DNA of 64,000 nt from Selenomonadales bacterium (GTDB lineage: Bacteria; Bacillota; Clostridia; Christensenellales; QALW01), in contig QALW01000010.1 in NCBI GenBank assembly GCA_003150515.1, forward strand, positions 1-64,000, in the 5' to 3' direction. Positions within the stretch are counted from its first letter, which is position 1. Each line of letters opens with the position of its first letter. Below, one piece after another: positions 27,187-35,103 of the stretch. The notes beneath the pieces were generated by a model that saw only the letters and a program-made list of their open reading frames with translations, was not told the DNA's origin and ran no database searches. The position numbers were made by a program, and so were the translations under genes.

Positions 27187-27894
27187 TTACTTTGAGCCCT
27201 TGCTTCCGTTACATTTACTACATAGAACACGCAAATTTGAAGGAATACTTTTTCCACCTTTGGAGATTGGAATAATATGATCTATATGTAATCCAACTTC
27301 ATCTGGCATATATTTTTTGCAAATCTGGCATGTATAGTGATCTCGTTCCATAATTTTTTTTCGCAAGGAAGGAGTCATGAGTTTTCGTTGACTTTTACTG
27401 TTATAATTTCTTAATGTTGTTTCAAAACCGATTTTTTCAAGCTGCTTATGACGATTATCCATCCATTGCCAATTTACTGCCCATTCAGAGACGATAACAG
27501 ATACTTTGTACGCCGTTTTTATATAATTTCTTTGTTGATAACGAGTTTGTTTTCTAATAACCTTAAAATGGAATGCTAGTTTATCATCTAGAATGTTTTG
27601 GTATTGTTGCGCGCGATATTTCTTTAATCTACAAGCTTGAATATAGTTTTCGGTTTCTTTTTTCCACTCATCAATCTTTTGTTGATGAGTTTGTATCATT
27701 TTCCAGTTCTGTTCGTCTCGAAGAAAATTATCAATATAATCTTCTATTTTAACACTTCGTTTGCCCGTTATATCAAATGAATGAGTAAAATATGGGTAAT
27801 GAAATGGATTTCGTAAAATTCGGCATGTGAGATATATCAATATACACAATACTGAAAAAATAACTACTATTAATAACCATGCGTTTTCAAACAC
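27187..27894 (-). CDS. Membrane-anchored HNH endonuclease domain protein
   Basis: A 235-residue protein in AT-rich DNA unlike its neighbours. It has an N-terminal membrane helix (AWLLIVVIFSVLCILIYLTC), a charged helical middle (about 45-170), and a C-terminal HNH domain. The HNH part shows two zinc pairs (CQICKKY and CSKCNG), LHIDHIIPISKGG with the DH and the N of SNLRVLCSKCN. The combination predicts a nuclease fixed to the inner face of the membrane. Such proteins might act on incoming DNA, but nothing here proves it. No restriction partner is adjacent. The AT content suggests acquisition by transfer. Confidence 0.8.
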   Translation of the reverse strand: MFENAWLLIVVIFSVLCILIYLTCRILRNPFHYPYFTHSFDITGKRSVKIEDYIDNFLRDEQNWKMIQTHQQKIDEWKKETENYIQACRLKKYRAQQYQNILDDKLAFHFKVIRKQTRYQQRNYIKTAYKVSVIVSEWAVNWQWMDNRHKQLEKIGFETTLRNYNSKSQRKLMTPSLRKKIMERDHYTCQICKKYMPDEVGLHIDHIIPISKGGKSIPSNLRVLCSKCNGSKGSK

Positions 27895-28079
27895 AGGATA
27901 CCTCCTTCGTTAAGCTAGGGTTTATTAAATAAAATTGTATAATGCGGAGTAAAACGTAATAGTGTATTTACTACTGCGATACAATATAATTATTTGTTTT
28001 CATTCGCAAATACATATATTATCTGGTAAACATGTTATAGGGCATCTGTGTTTATCGTATTAGTTGAAGGATATTATTA

Positions 28080-28117
28080 AAAACCACACTTTGACCAATA
28101 GACAAAAGTGTGGTTCT
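28080..28117 (-). terminator. Terminator of tRNA-Met
   Basis: AACCACACTT and its complement form a stem (loop about 14 bases). Read on the minus strand it is followed by TTTTTAA, a few bases after the CCA end of the tRNA. Confidence 0.75.
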
Positions 28118-28120
28118 TAA

Positions 28121-28197
28121 TGGTAGCGGCGAGTGGATTCGAACCACCGACCTGTCGGGTATGAACCGAATGCTCTGGCCATCTGAGCTACACCGCC
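28121..28197 (-). tRNA. tRNA-Met (CAT)
   Basis: A 77-base cloverleaf with encoded CCA. The acceptor arm GGCGGTG pairs with CGCCGCT (first pair G-U), the D arm is GCTC/GAGC, the anticodon loop is TTCATAC and the T loop is TTCGAAT. The G-U first pair and overall sequence resemble the elongator form rather than the initiator. It lies between the HNH gene and the small-protein genes in the AT-rich island. Confidence 0.93.
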
Positions 28198-28292
28198 ACA
28201 TATCAGTATTACGGATTATAGCTTAAACCTGGGCAGTTGTCAAGCATTTATTAATCATATATAATGTCCATTGGATTTAGTTTTGACGGACT

Positions 28293-28411
28293 GCTTGGTG
28301 CCGCCGGCTGCAGCCGGCGGCGCCAAATGACACCCCCTTATCCGGAAAGCAAAGCTTTCCGGATAAGGGGGTGTCATTTGGCTCTGGCGCATTAATGCGC
28401 CAGAGCCAAGC
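28293..28411. repeat. Composite palindrome E5 at the end of small-protein gene 1
   Basis: Outer stem GCTTGG (28293-28298) with CCAAGC (28406-28411). Three hairpins: about 28295-28326, 28322-28382 (about 29-bp stem, tip CCGGAAAGC-AAA-GCTTTCCGG) and 28380-28407. It lies 8 bases beyond the stop of the gene at 28420-28611 and should form the end of its transcript. Confidence 0.83.
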
Positions 28412-28419
28412 TTTAGCAT

Positions 28420-28611
28420 TTAATCCATTTCATCTTCAATAATATCGTTCAAATGGATAGGATCAATACCGCCGTAGAAATTGCATTTGTCAATAATTCT
28501 TTGTACTTTGTCAGAATCATGGGATAATAGTTTATACACGTCACCGCACCTTATTCCATACATGGCTCCAACACCTTCTACAGGGACTTCGAAAATTTCG
28601 CATTCGTACAT
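28420..28611 (-). CDS. Small three-cysteine protein, copy 1 (PIHL-DIIED family)
   Basis: A 63-residue protein of unknown function. All four copies in this window share the pattern Y-C-E near residue 4, MYGI(K/R)CG near 18-23, a helix KV..I..KCN.YG and the ending IDP(I/V)HL..IIED. Here: MYECEIFE, MYGIRCG, KVQRIIDKCNFYGG, IDPIHLNDIIED. The three cysteines are invariant among copies. From memory, the P-HL-DI ending recalls DUF6514, a small clostridial family, but I cannot confirm it. AAGGAGG precedes the start. It has its own extended -10 promoter and ends at palindrome E5. No membrane segment; probably cytoplasmic. Confidence 0.8.
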   Translation of the reverse strand: MYECEIFEVPVEGVGAMYGIRCGDVYKLLSHDSDKVQRIIDKCNFYGGIDPIHLNDIIEDEMD

Positions 28612-28653
28612 AATGAACCTCCTTATTAATTGGTTAAATATTTCTTTTTCTAC

Positions 28654-28696
28654 AATATATCATAAACCGAAAAAATTATCAAGTATTTTTTGGAAA
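28654..28696 (-). promoter_or_regulatory. Promoter of small-protein copy 1
   Basis: On the minus strand TTGATA (complement 28677-28682), 17 bases, TATATT (complement 28654-28659) with TGA in front (extended -10). A TTTCCAAA box (near 28688-28695) lies about 5 bases upstream of the -35; the other three copies have TTACCAAA. The rest of the 339-base gap to copy 2 is AT-rich with no gene visible. Confidence 0.75.
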
Positions 28697-28950
28697 TTAA
28701 GTATAATAATTTTTAATAGCATATTTTATTTCATTAAAAATACAAAATTAGACATGTAAGAATAAATTACTTGCATAACATAATATATAGAGCGCATAAT
28801 AGGCTATTATTTATTAAATGTTTGATTACAATTTTTAACTATTTGTAAAATTTATAAAATAAGATACAAGGCAGGAGAAAAATATTCTGCCTGCCTTGCT
28901 TCTATATTGCGCTGTTTTGTTATGTACCTTTGCTGTGAACTGATCAGAAA

Positions 28951-29148
28951 TTAACCTTGCCATAATTCATCTTCAATAATGTCACCCAGATGAATTGGAT
29001 CTATGCCGCCATATTCGTTGCATTTATCAGAAATTCTTTTGACATTGTCCAGATTATCTGATACCAGCGCTTTAACTCTGCCACATTTAATACCATACAT
29101 GGTCCCTTTTCCTGGAACAGTTGTCTCAAATATTTCGCATTTATACAC
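28951..29148 (-). CDS. Small three-cysteine protein, copy 2
   Basis: A 65-residue paralogue: YKCEIFE, GTMYGIKCGRV, LDNVKRISDKCNEYGG, IDPIHLGDIIEDELWQG. I set the start at GTG 29148 (AGGAGG 8 bases upstream), which aligns with the ATG of the other copies; another GTG lies three codons earlier. The three family cysteines are kept. Downstream, a weaker inverted repeat (AAGGCAGG...CCTGCCTT, about 28868-28897) replaces the large palindrome found after the other copies. Function unknown. Confidence 0.78.
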   Translation of the reverse strand: MYKCEIFETTVPGKGTMYGIKCGRVKALVSDNLDNVKRISDKCNEYGGIDPIHLGDIIEDELWQG

Positions 29149-29191
29149 CCTGTCCACCTCCTTCTTACTAATAAATCACCTACTTTTTTAC

Positions 29192-29235
29192 AATATACCA
29201 TATTTATCAGTATTAGGCAAGCGGTTTTTGGTAAT
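29192..29235 (-). promoter_or_regulatory. Promoter of small-protein copy 2
   Basis: On the minus strand TTGCCT (complement 29215-29220), 17 bases, TATATT (complement 29192-29197) preceded by TGG (extended -10). TTACCAAA box at 29227-29234, six bases before the -35. Confidence 0.75.
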
Positions 29236-29307
29236 TTTTATAATTATTTATAAATATTTAATGTGTATTATTTCAAATAGTTACTTATTGATAAAAAATA
29301 TGTAATA

Positions 29308-29409
29308 TGCTCTGGCTCTTGTAGGCCAGAGCATAGTCTCAATGTTAAACTGAAAGCATAGCTTTCAGTTTAACATTGAGACTTAGCGCCCAGCCAAAGG
29401 CTGGGCGCT
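29308..29409. repeat. Composite palindrome E6 at the end of small-protein gene 3
   Basis: Three adjoining hairpins: 29308-29333, 29335-29383 (tip TGAAAGC-ATA-GCTTTCA) and 29386-29408. It lies 16 bases past the stop of copy 3. The layout is the same as E3-E5 although the stem sequences differ. Confidence 0.82.
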
Positions 29410-29424
29410 GCCTTAAAAATGTTT

Positions 29425-29616
29425 TTATTTAATTTGGGCGTCATCGATAATATCTCTCAGGTGTATCGGATCTATACCATATTTGTTGCATTTGTTTGTT
29501 AGTTTCTGAACTTTGACAAAGTTGCGGGAGATAAGCTGATGAGTTTCACCGCATTTAATTCCATAGACAATTTCTCCGTTTTGGTTTTTCTCTTCATAGA
29601 CTTCGCATTTAAACAT
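29425..29616 (-). CDS. Small three-cysteine protein, copy 3
   Basis: A 63-residue paralogue and the most diverged: MFKCEVYEE, IVYGIKCGETHQLIS, KVQKLTNKCNKYG, IDPIHLRDIIDDAQIK. The start is ATG 29616 with AAGGAG upstream; the longer frame from 29637 is only a run-in. All three family cysteines and the PIHL motif remain. It is transcribed in the same direction as copies 1 and 2 but from its own promoter, so this is a tandem array of single genes rather than an operon. Confidence 0.78.
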   Translation of the reverse strand: MFKCEVYEEKNQNGEIVYGIKCGETHQLISRNFVKVQKLTNKCNKYGIDPIHLRDIIDDAQIK

Positions 29617-29655
29617 TGCTCCATTGCTCCTTAACAAAAGAAGATATTTTTTTAT

Positions 29656-29697
29656 AATATATCACATTTAAGAACAGAATGCAATTATTTTGGTAAT
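29656..29697 (-). promoter_or_regulatory. Promoter of small-protein copy 3
   Basis: On the minus strand TTGCAT (complement 29679-29684), 17 bases, TATATT (complement 29656-29661) preceded by TGA. TTACCAAA box at 29689-29696, four bases before the -35. Confidence 0.75.
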
Positions 29698-29830
29698 TTT
29701 TATTGTTAAAATTTTTCAAATTATAAACTGAAATATTTTCATAATTTTAAATAAGTATTATATATGTTGTATATATAAGGACAGATTGTTTAATTAATAA
29801 ATGACCTATTTTTTATTAGAGAATTATTTT

Positions 29831-29965
29831 ACTGGGGGGCGGCGCGAGCCCGGCCTGCGGCCGGGCTCAGCGGAGCACAGATATGGGAAAGCGCAGCTTT
29901 CCCATATCTGTGCTCCGCCAGCGCATGGCGCCTTAATGGCGCCATGCGCTGCGCCGCCCCCCAGT
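29831..29965. repeat. Composite palindrome E7: clear cloverleaf
   Basis: A 15-bp perfect outer stem (29831-29845 with 29951-29965, core GGGGGGCGGCGC) encloses hairpins 29846-29868, 29870-29918 (tip GGGAAAGC-GCA-GCTTTCCC) and 29919-29951. It lies downstream of the AraC gene (stop at 30022 on the minus strand). It is the cleanest example of the family and shares the GGGGGGCGGCGCG arm core with E1 and E8. Confidence 0.87.
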
Positions 29966-30021
29966 ATTGCTTACTTTATCTTTTCTTAAATCGGCCGTTA
30001 TAATTTAGTGCGTACATATTA

Positions 30022-30816
30022 TTAAGGATGGTCGTTGATTTGATTTTTTTCCAGCCAGCGTCTGGGAGAAAGCCCCGTGCGCTTTTTGAATACTCTGGAA
30101 AAATAATAATAATCATGAAATCCCGCCTGCCGGGAAATTTCTTTTATGGTTATGCTTGTTTCCCTGCTTGTGCGCAGTAATTGCAGGGCGAAGGCTACGC
30201 GTTTTTTTGTTAAAAACTGTACTGGCGTGTCTCCAGTGGATTTTTTAAAGAGCCTGCGAAAATAATCGTTGTTCAGCGCAAAGCGTCCGGCCATGTGTTC
30301 AGTGTTAAAGTCGGGATTGGATATATTCGCTATAATTTCTTTTACGGCCGAGGATACATACGGATTATATGCGGTTTCATTCATAAATGAAATGATATAT
30401 TGGTTTAATGCGTCAAATAAACAATTCACAATATTTTCCCAGTTTTTTCGCTTTAGGTGGTATTCCCAATACATTTGACGCAATATATTCAGAAAATCTT
30501 CACCGTCGCTGTCATGCAGCAGAAGATGCGAGCTTCCCGCTATGGGAAATTCGTGAAATGTGTAGTGATAGTTTTTAAAGCCTGTGTCTGAATAATCAGT
30601 ATGCGGAGTTTCAGGCGCTATTAAAAAAATATCTCCCTTTTTAAAGGGATATCTGCGTCCGTCTATTTCCACAATGCCCGAGCCGTCGGTATAATATACC
30701 CCTTCCCATAATTCGTGCGTATGTACCTTAACGCGGTATGTGCTGTTAAAAAGCCGCCCTACATATTTAGGCCCGGCGCTTCGGGCATAGCGCTCCGTAT
30801 GCTTGTTCTGTTCCAT
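30022..30816 (-). CDS. AraC-family transcriptional regulator of the pentose operon
   Basis: A 264-residue regulator. The N-terminal cupin-like sugar-sensing domain (about 20-100: HTHELWEGVYYTDGSGIVEIDGRRYPFKKGDIFLI) is followed by a C-terminal pair of HTH motifs (EHMAGRFALNNDYFRRLFKKSTGDTPVQFLTKKRVAFALQLL and IKEISRQAGFHDYYYFSRVFKKRTGLSPRRW). It is divergent from the pentose genes, so it most likely activates them in response to their sugar. Confidence 0.9.
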   Translation of the reverse strand: MEQNKHTERYARSAGPKYVGRLFNSTYRVKVHTHELWEGVYYTDGSGIVEIDGRRYPFKKGDIFLIAPETPHTDYSDTGFKNYHYTFHEFPIAGSSHLLLHDSDGEDFLNILRQMYWEYHLKRKNWENIVNCLFDALNQYIISFMNETAYNPYVSSAVKEIIANISNPDFNTEHMAGRFALNNDYFRRLFKKSTGDTPVQFLTKKRVAFALQLLRTSRETSITIKEISRQAGFHDYYYFSRVFKKRTGLSPRRWLEKNQINDHP

Positions 30817-31080
30817 TTTTAGGCCTCCGTTTTTTAATTAGTTTTTATTCAGCGAGCCGTCTGCGTTTAAAACGGGTCGCGCTTATGCAAGCACGCAAAA
30901 CGGGCAGGGCGCGCGCAAAGCCGGCCAATCAGGACAAAACGCCGGATAAGAGGTTTAGGCCGCAGCTTTTAAGAAGCATGAATAGCGTGATAATTTTAAT
31001 ATATGTTTAGCTGCTGCGCGGGCCGCGGCTGAATCAGTCGAAAAATCAGCTCCACGCCCCTTTTATTTTAATATAATATG

Positions 31081-31161
31081 TCTGTTTTGTCCATCTTATT
31101 ATCTGTTTTGTATATATACTCTTGCCCGTTGGGGGACTATACTAAAAATAAGATTGGACAA
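31081..31161 (+). promoter_or_regulatory. Candidate operator between the AraC gene and the pentose operon
   Basis: TCTGTTTTGT occurs twice (31081-31090 and 31102-31111), 21 bases apart, the two-turn direct-repeat spacing typical of AraC-family half-sites. An inverted repeat TTGTCCATCTTATT (31087-31100) / AATAAGATTGGACAA (31147-31161) brackets the same segment. TATACT near 31137-31142 could be the -10 of the operon. The remainder of the 559-base intergenic region shows no gene. Confidence 0.5.
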
Positions 31162-31375
31162 TTCAATCAGAGTACAATGCGCTTTTGCGGGAGCGCGCGT
31201 CGCGTCCGCTTTGCCGCGCAGCTTTAAGACGCCGGATTTTTGCCTGGACGGCAATTAAACAGAAAAGGAAAGCTGCTCCCTTTAATGCGCGTTGCGCTAT
31301 ATTTGCATTGTCCGGATAATATATATGGGCTCTGTGTTTTTAGCTCTCTTTGAGGGGCCAGGGAAGGAGACTGCC

Positions 31376-32578
31376 ATGAATAAAAAACAGGATTTAATTA
31401 AAGAACATTTGGAGAAGAGCGGAGGTATATTGAATTTAATCCCGGTATTTGTTCCGCGCCGGTTCGGATCGGCCGGACATCGGCTTAAGTTGCATCCGGA
31501 CGATTATTACGCTTTGGGCACAAAGCGCGGCTCCATTAAGGAGCGCTGGTTTTCTTCGGTTATCTGCCCTATGAACGGGACGGACGCGGCTGAGGACGAG
31601 GGCCTGAGCTATGTTAATTTAACGGGCAGGCTGGAGGATAAAATTTCTCTCAGGGATTTTGTTAATACTCTTAAAGGCGAGCTGATTGGGAGCGCGCTGT
31701 ATGACAAATACGGAAACTGGCCCATGTATTCCAAATTTTTCGACTATGAGGGCCCTTTATTCCATCATCTGCATCTGAGCTTTGAAGCGGCCGCCAGAGT
31801 GGGCAAGCTGGGCAAGCCTGAAGCCTATTATTTTCCTCCTCAGTATAATAATTATATGGGCAAATTCCCTCATACTTATTTTGGATTTGATCCGGACGTT
31901 ACCAGAGAGGAAGTGAAAGAACGCCTGAAGGGATATACCGACAGAGACACCCGTATTACCGAATTATCCCGGGCGTATAGGGTTGAGCTGGGCACGGGCT
32001 GGTATACTCCGCCGGGAGTGGTGCATGCTCCGGGTTCAGTTTTGACCTATGAGCCTCAGTGGAATTCAGACGTCAATTCGGTATATGAGAATATCTGCGA
32101 CAACGAAATATATGATTACAGCTTTTTGGCCGAAAACTGCCCTGAAGATAAATGGCATGATCTGGACTATATTTTAGATTTGCTGGATTGGGAGAAAAAC
32201 GTCGATCCCCATTACCGCAAGAGCTATTTCCGCCCGCCCATAACCATTGCGGAAAACGAGCAGTATACTGAAAAATGGATAGCTTACGGCAATGATTATA
32301 TCGCGGCCAAGGAATTAACCGTGCAGCCGGGAGCAAGGGTTATGATTCAGGACAATACTCCATATGGCTGTATAATCGTACAGGGCTATGGCAAAATAGG
32401 CGCTCATAACTGCGCCTGCGCTACTATGCTGCGTTTCGGCCAGCTCAGCCAGGATGAATTTTTTGTTTCCTATGACGCGGCGAAACAGGGCGTAAGCATA
32501 GAAAACCACAGCAGCTGCGAGCCGCTGGTTATGCTTAAGCATTTTCCTAGCAATTCTTTAGTGCCCAGGGCTGAATAA
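31376..32578 (+). CDS. Cupin-type sugar isomerase-like protein
   Basis: A 400-residue protein. The start at 31376 follows AAGGAGA; the frame is open further upstream but without a ribosome site. The middle part shows a double-stranded beta-helix metal site of the mannose-6-phosphate isomerase type: LFHHLHLSFE, YFPPQYNNYMGKFPHTYFGFDP, ELGTGWYTPPGVVHAPGSVLTYEPQW. A second cupin-like barrel follows (AKELTVQPGARVMIQDNTPYGCIIVQGYG). As first gene of an L-xylulose/L-ribulose phosphate pathway it may isomerise the incoming aldose (for example L-lyxose or L-xylose) to the ketose. That role is inference; the fold assignment is firmer. Confidence 0.72.
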   Translation: MNKKQDLIKEHLEKSGGILNLIPVFVPRRFGSAGHRLKLHPDDYYALGTKRGSIKERWFSSVICPMNGTDAAEDEGLSYVNLTGRLEDKISLRDFVNTLKGELIGSALYDKYGNWPMYSKFFDYEGPLFHHLHLSFEAAARVGKLGKPEAYYFPPQYNNYMGKFPHTYFGFDPDVTREEVKERLKGYTDRDTRITELSRAYRVELGTGWYTPPGVVHAPGSVLTYEPQWNSDVNSVYENICDNEIYDYSFLAENCPEDKWHDLDYILDLLDWEKNVDPHYRKSYFRPPITIAENEQYTEKWIAYGNDYIAAKELTVQPGARVMIQDNTPYGCIIVQGYGKIGAHNCACATMLRFGQLSQDEFFVSYDAAKQGVSIENHSSCEPLVMLKHFPSNSLVPRAE

Positions 32579-32743
32579 AATTTGGGCGCCTGTCCCCAAA
32601 AGGATATTATTCTGAAATCGGGCGGGGGCGGAAGAATGAAACTCCCGGCCGGGCGGAAAGGCGCATGCCTCTAGGCCTGCCGGACGGCTTTGGGCCCAAT
32701 TAAAAAAGATATTCATATTTATATATGTGTTAAGGAGGCCAAT

Positions 32744-33565
32744 ATGAAGCGCAGACTTGGCTTATATGAAAAATCCATGCCGGACGGTCTTAGCTGGAGG
32801 GAAAAGCTTGCAGCCGGCCGGGAAGCGGGCTTTGACTGGCTGGAGATGAGCGTGGACGAATCAGACGCGCGTTTGTCCAGGCTGGAATGGAGCCCGCGTG
32901 AACGCCGGGAACTGGTAAATTTATGCCGTGAGACGGATTTTTATATTGACACTATCTGCCTGAGCGGACATAGAAAATATCCCATAGGCAGCGCCAGGGC
33001 TCAAATTGAGGCACGGGGCATGCGCATAATGGAACAGGCTATAGAATTAGCTTACGATTTGGGTGCGCGCATTATTCAGCTTGCCGGCTACGACGTTTAT
33101 TACGACGAGGATTCCACTCCCTGTACTAAAGAGCGCTTTATGCAGAATTTATGGGAAAGCACGCGCATGGCGGCTTCCAGGGGAGTGATTCTGGCCCTGG
33201 AAACCATGGAAAACGATTTTATGAATACAATCGGCAAGGCTATGTATTATGTCAATACGATTAATTCGCCCTATCTAAAAATATATCCCGATATGGGGAA
33301 TATAACCAATGCCACAGGACATATAGCTCAGGATATACGCGCGGGCAGAGGGCATATAGCGGCGGCGCATTTAAAGGAAACTAGGCCGGGCGTCTTCCGC
33401 AATCTGCATTTCGGAGAGGGAGATGTGGATTTTAAATTGGTTACAGACGTGCTCAAGGCTCAGGATGTAGCCATGTTTACGGCGGAATTCTGGTATGACG
33501 GAAATGAAAATTGGAAAGAGACGCTTAGAAACAGTCATGATTTTCTAAGGCCGTATCTTGAATGA
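32744..33565 (+). CDS. ulaE: L-ribulose/L-xylulose-5-phosphate 3-epimerase (UlaE/SgbU type)
   Basis: TIM-barrel epimerase converting L-xylulose 5-phosphate to L-ribulose 5-phosphate, 273 residues. The start at 32744 has AAGGAGG. Family features: MKRRLGLYEKSMPDGLSWREKL, GFDWLEMSVDESDARLSRLEW, DTICLSGHRKYPIGS, the metal-site ALETMENDFMNTI, YPDMGNI, HLKETRPG and FTAEFWYDG. It lies between the cupin protein and the kinase in the same direction. Confidence 0.92.
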   Translation: MKRRLGLYEKSMPDGLSWREKLAAGREAGFDWLEMSVDESDARLSRLEWSPRERRELVNLCRETDFYIDTICLSGHRKYPIGSARAQIEARGMRIMEQAIELAYDLGARIIQLAGYDVYYDEDSTPCTKERFMQNLWESTRMAASRGVILALETMENDFMNTIGKAMYYVNTINSPYLKIYPDMGNITNATGHIAQDIRAGRGHIAAAHLKETRPGVFRNLHFGEGDVDFKLVTDVLKAQDVAMFTAEFWYDGNENWKETLRNSHDFLRPYLE

Positions 33566-33588
33566 CGAGGAGCAGGAGAATATAATTT

Positions 33589-35085
33589 ATGGCTGAATAT
33601 TTTTTGGGCGTGGATAACGGAGGAACGGTTACCAAGGCCGCGATTTTTGATCAGAACGGCCGGGAAATAGCCTCGACTTCTCAAAGCACTCCTGTGCTTA
33701 CTCCTAAAAAGGGATATTTTGAGCGGGATATGCTCAATCTCTGGCAGATTACCGCCGGCGCTATACGCCGGGCCATAGCCCAATCGGGCGTGCAGAGCGG
33801 GGAAATAGCGGGCGTAGGATGCACTGGGCATGGCAAAGGCTTATATCTCTGGGGCAAAAATAATTCTCCCGCTTATAACGCTATTGCTTCGACCGACCAC
33901 CGCGCCGCAGAAATCACAGAGCGCTGGCATAAGGACGGAACGGCTTTGCGCGCCCGCGAAAAAACCCTTCAGAACGTTATAGAATGCCAGCCCGCCCCCT
34001 TGCTCGCCTGGCTCAAAGAAAATGAGCCCGAGGCTTATGCAAATATAAAATGGATTTTCGAGGCTAAGGATTACATTCGTTTTATGCTCACGGGGGAGGC
34101 TTACGCCGAGGAAACCGATTATTCGGGCACCAGCCTTATGAATCTGCTCACGCGCGATTTTGACGAGGAGCTTTTAAGGCTTTGGGGGCTGGAGGAAATT
34201 AAGGACTGCCTGCCTCCGTTAAGGCATTCCTTTGAAAACTGCGGCCGTATTACCGCCAAGGCCGCCCGGGCAAGCGGCCTGATTGAGGGGACGCCCGTAT
34301 GCGGCGGGATGTTTGATATAGACGCATGCGCAATAGCTATGGATGTGAGCAGTCCTCAAAAGCTGTGCGCGATAACGGGCACCTGGAGCATAAACGAATA
34401 TATTTCTTCCGTTCCCGTACCTGCCGATTCCAGCACGCTGAATTCGCTGTTCTGCATTCCGGGCTATTATTTAATAGAGGAGAGCAGCCCGACTTCAGCG
34501 GGAAATCTGGAATGGGTGATTGATAATTTTTTTAAGAGGGAAAAGGAAAGGGCTGCGGCTGAGGGGCGTTCTGTGTATGAATATATAAACGCAGCCGTGG
34601 CCGGAGCGCCCGTGACTGAAATTATATTCCTGCCTTTTTTATACGGGACCAATTATCCGGGCAGCGGCGGCGCGCAGTTTGCGGGCATAACGGGGGAGAG
34701 CACGGCGGCGGATATACTTCGGGCGGTTTACGAGGGCGTGGCTTTTTCTCATCTGAGCCATATTGAAAAGCTGCTTTTAAGGAGAGAAAAGCCTGAAGCC
34801 GTGCGCATAGCGGGCGGAGTGGTTAATTCGGATATATGGCTTCAAATATTCGCGGACGTAATCAATATTCCTCTGGAGGTAGTCCAAACCAAAGAATTGG
34901 GCGCGCTGGGATGCGCCATGGCGGCGGCGGTATGCGCGGGAAAATATAAAGATTACGCGCACGCGGCCGGGCATATGGTCAAGGTTAAAAAAGTTATTAA
35001 GCCCAATGAGGGCATGCATCATATATATATGAAAAAATACAGGCGTTATAAGGCGCTGGCAGAATTGAGCTGCCGGATTAATTAA
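33589..35085 (+). CDS. lyxK: FGGY-family carbohydrate kinase, probable L-xylulokinase
   Basis: Sugar kinase of 498 residues, the length of LyxK. It has N-terminal FLGVDNGGTVTKAAIFD (phosphate loop), GVGCTGHGKGLYLW, GTPVCGGMFDIDACAIAMDV, ITGTWSINEYISS and the C-terminal IAGGVVNSDIWLQIFADVINIPLEVVQTKELGALGCAMAAAV. Placed between the 3-epimerase and the 4-epimerase, it should phosphorylate L-xylulose. FGGY specificity cannot be proven by motif alone. Confidence 0.88.
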   Translation: MAEYFLGVDNGGTVTKAAIFDQNGREIASTSQSTPVLTPKKGYFERDMLNLWQITAGAIRRAIAQSGVQSGEIAGVGCTGHGKGLYLWGKNNSPAYNAIASTDHRAAEITERWHKDGTALRAREKTLQNVIECQPAPLLAWLKENEPEAYANIKWIFEAKDYIRFMLTGEAYAEETDYSGTSLMNLLTRDFDEELLRLWGLEEIKDCLPPLRHSFENCGRITAKAARASGLIEGTPVCGGMFDIDACAIAMDVSSPQKLCAITGTWSINEYISSVPVPADSSTLNSLFCIPGYYLIEESSPTSAGNLEWVIDNFFKREKERAAAEGRSVYEYINAAVAGAPVTEIIFLPFLYGTNYPGSGGAQFAGITGESTAADILRAVYEGVAFSHLSHIEKLLLRREKPEAVRIAGGVVNSDIWLQIFADVINIPLEVVQTKELGALGCAMAAAVCAGKYKDYAHAAGHMVKVKKVIKPNEGMHHIYMKKYRRYKALAELSCRIN

Positions 35086-35103
35086 CGCGGAAAGGAATAA
35101 GGA

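Noticed and set aside
27187..27894. Group II intron or homing endonuclease as the source of the HNH gene
   Set aside because: There is no reverse transcriptase and no intron structure, and the membrane helix does not fit a homing enzyme.
28420..29616. Small-protein genes as toxin-antitoxin modules
   Set aside because: Each is monocistronic with no partner frame of suitable size; none resembles a known toxin or antitoxin.
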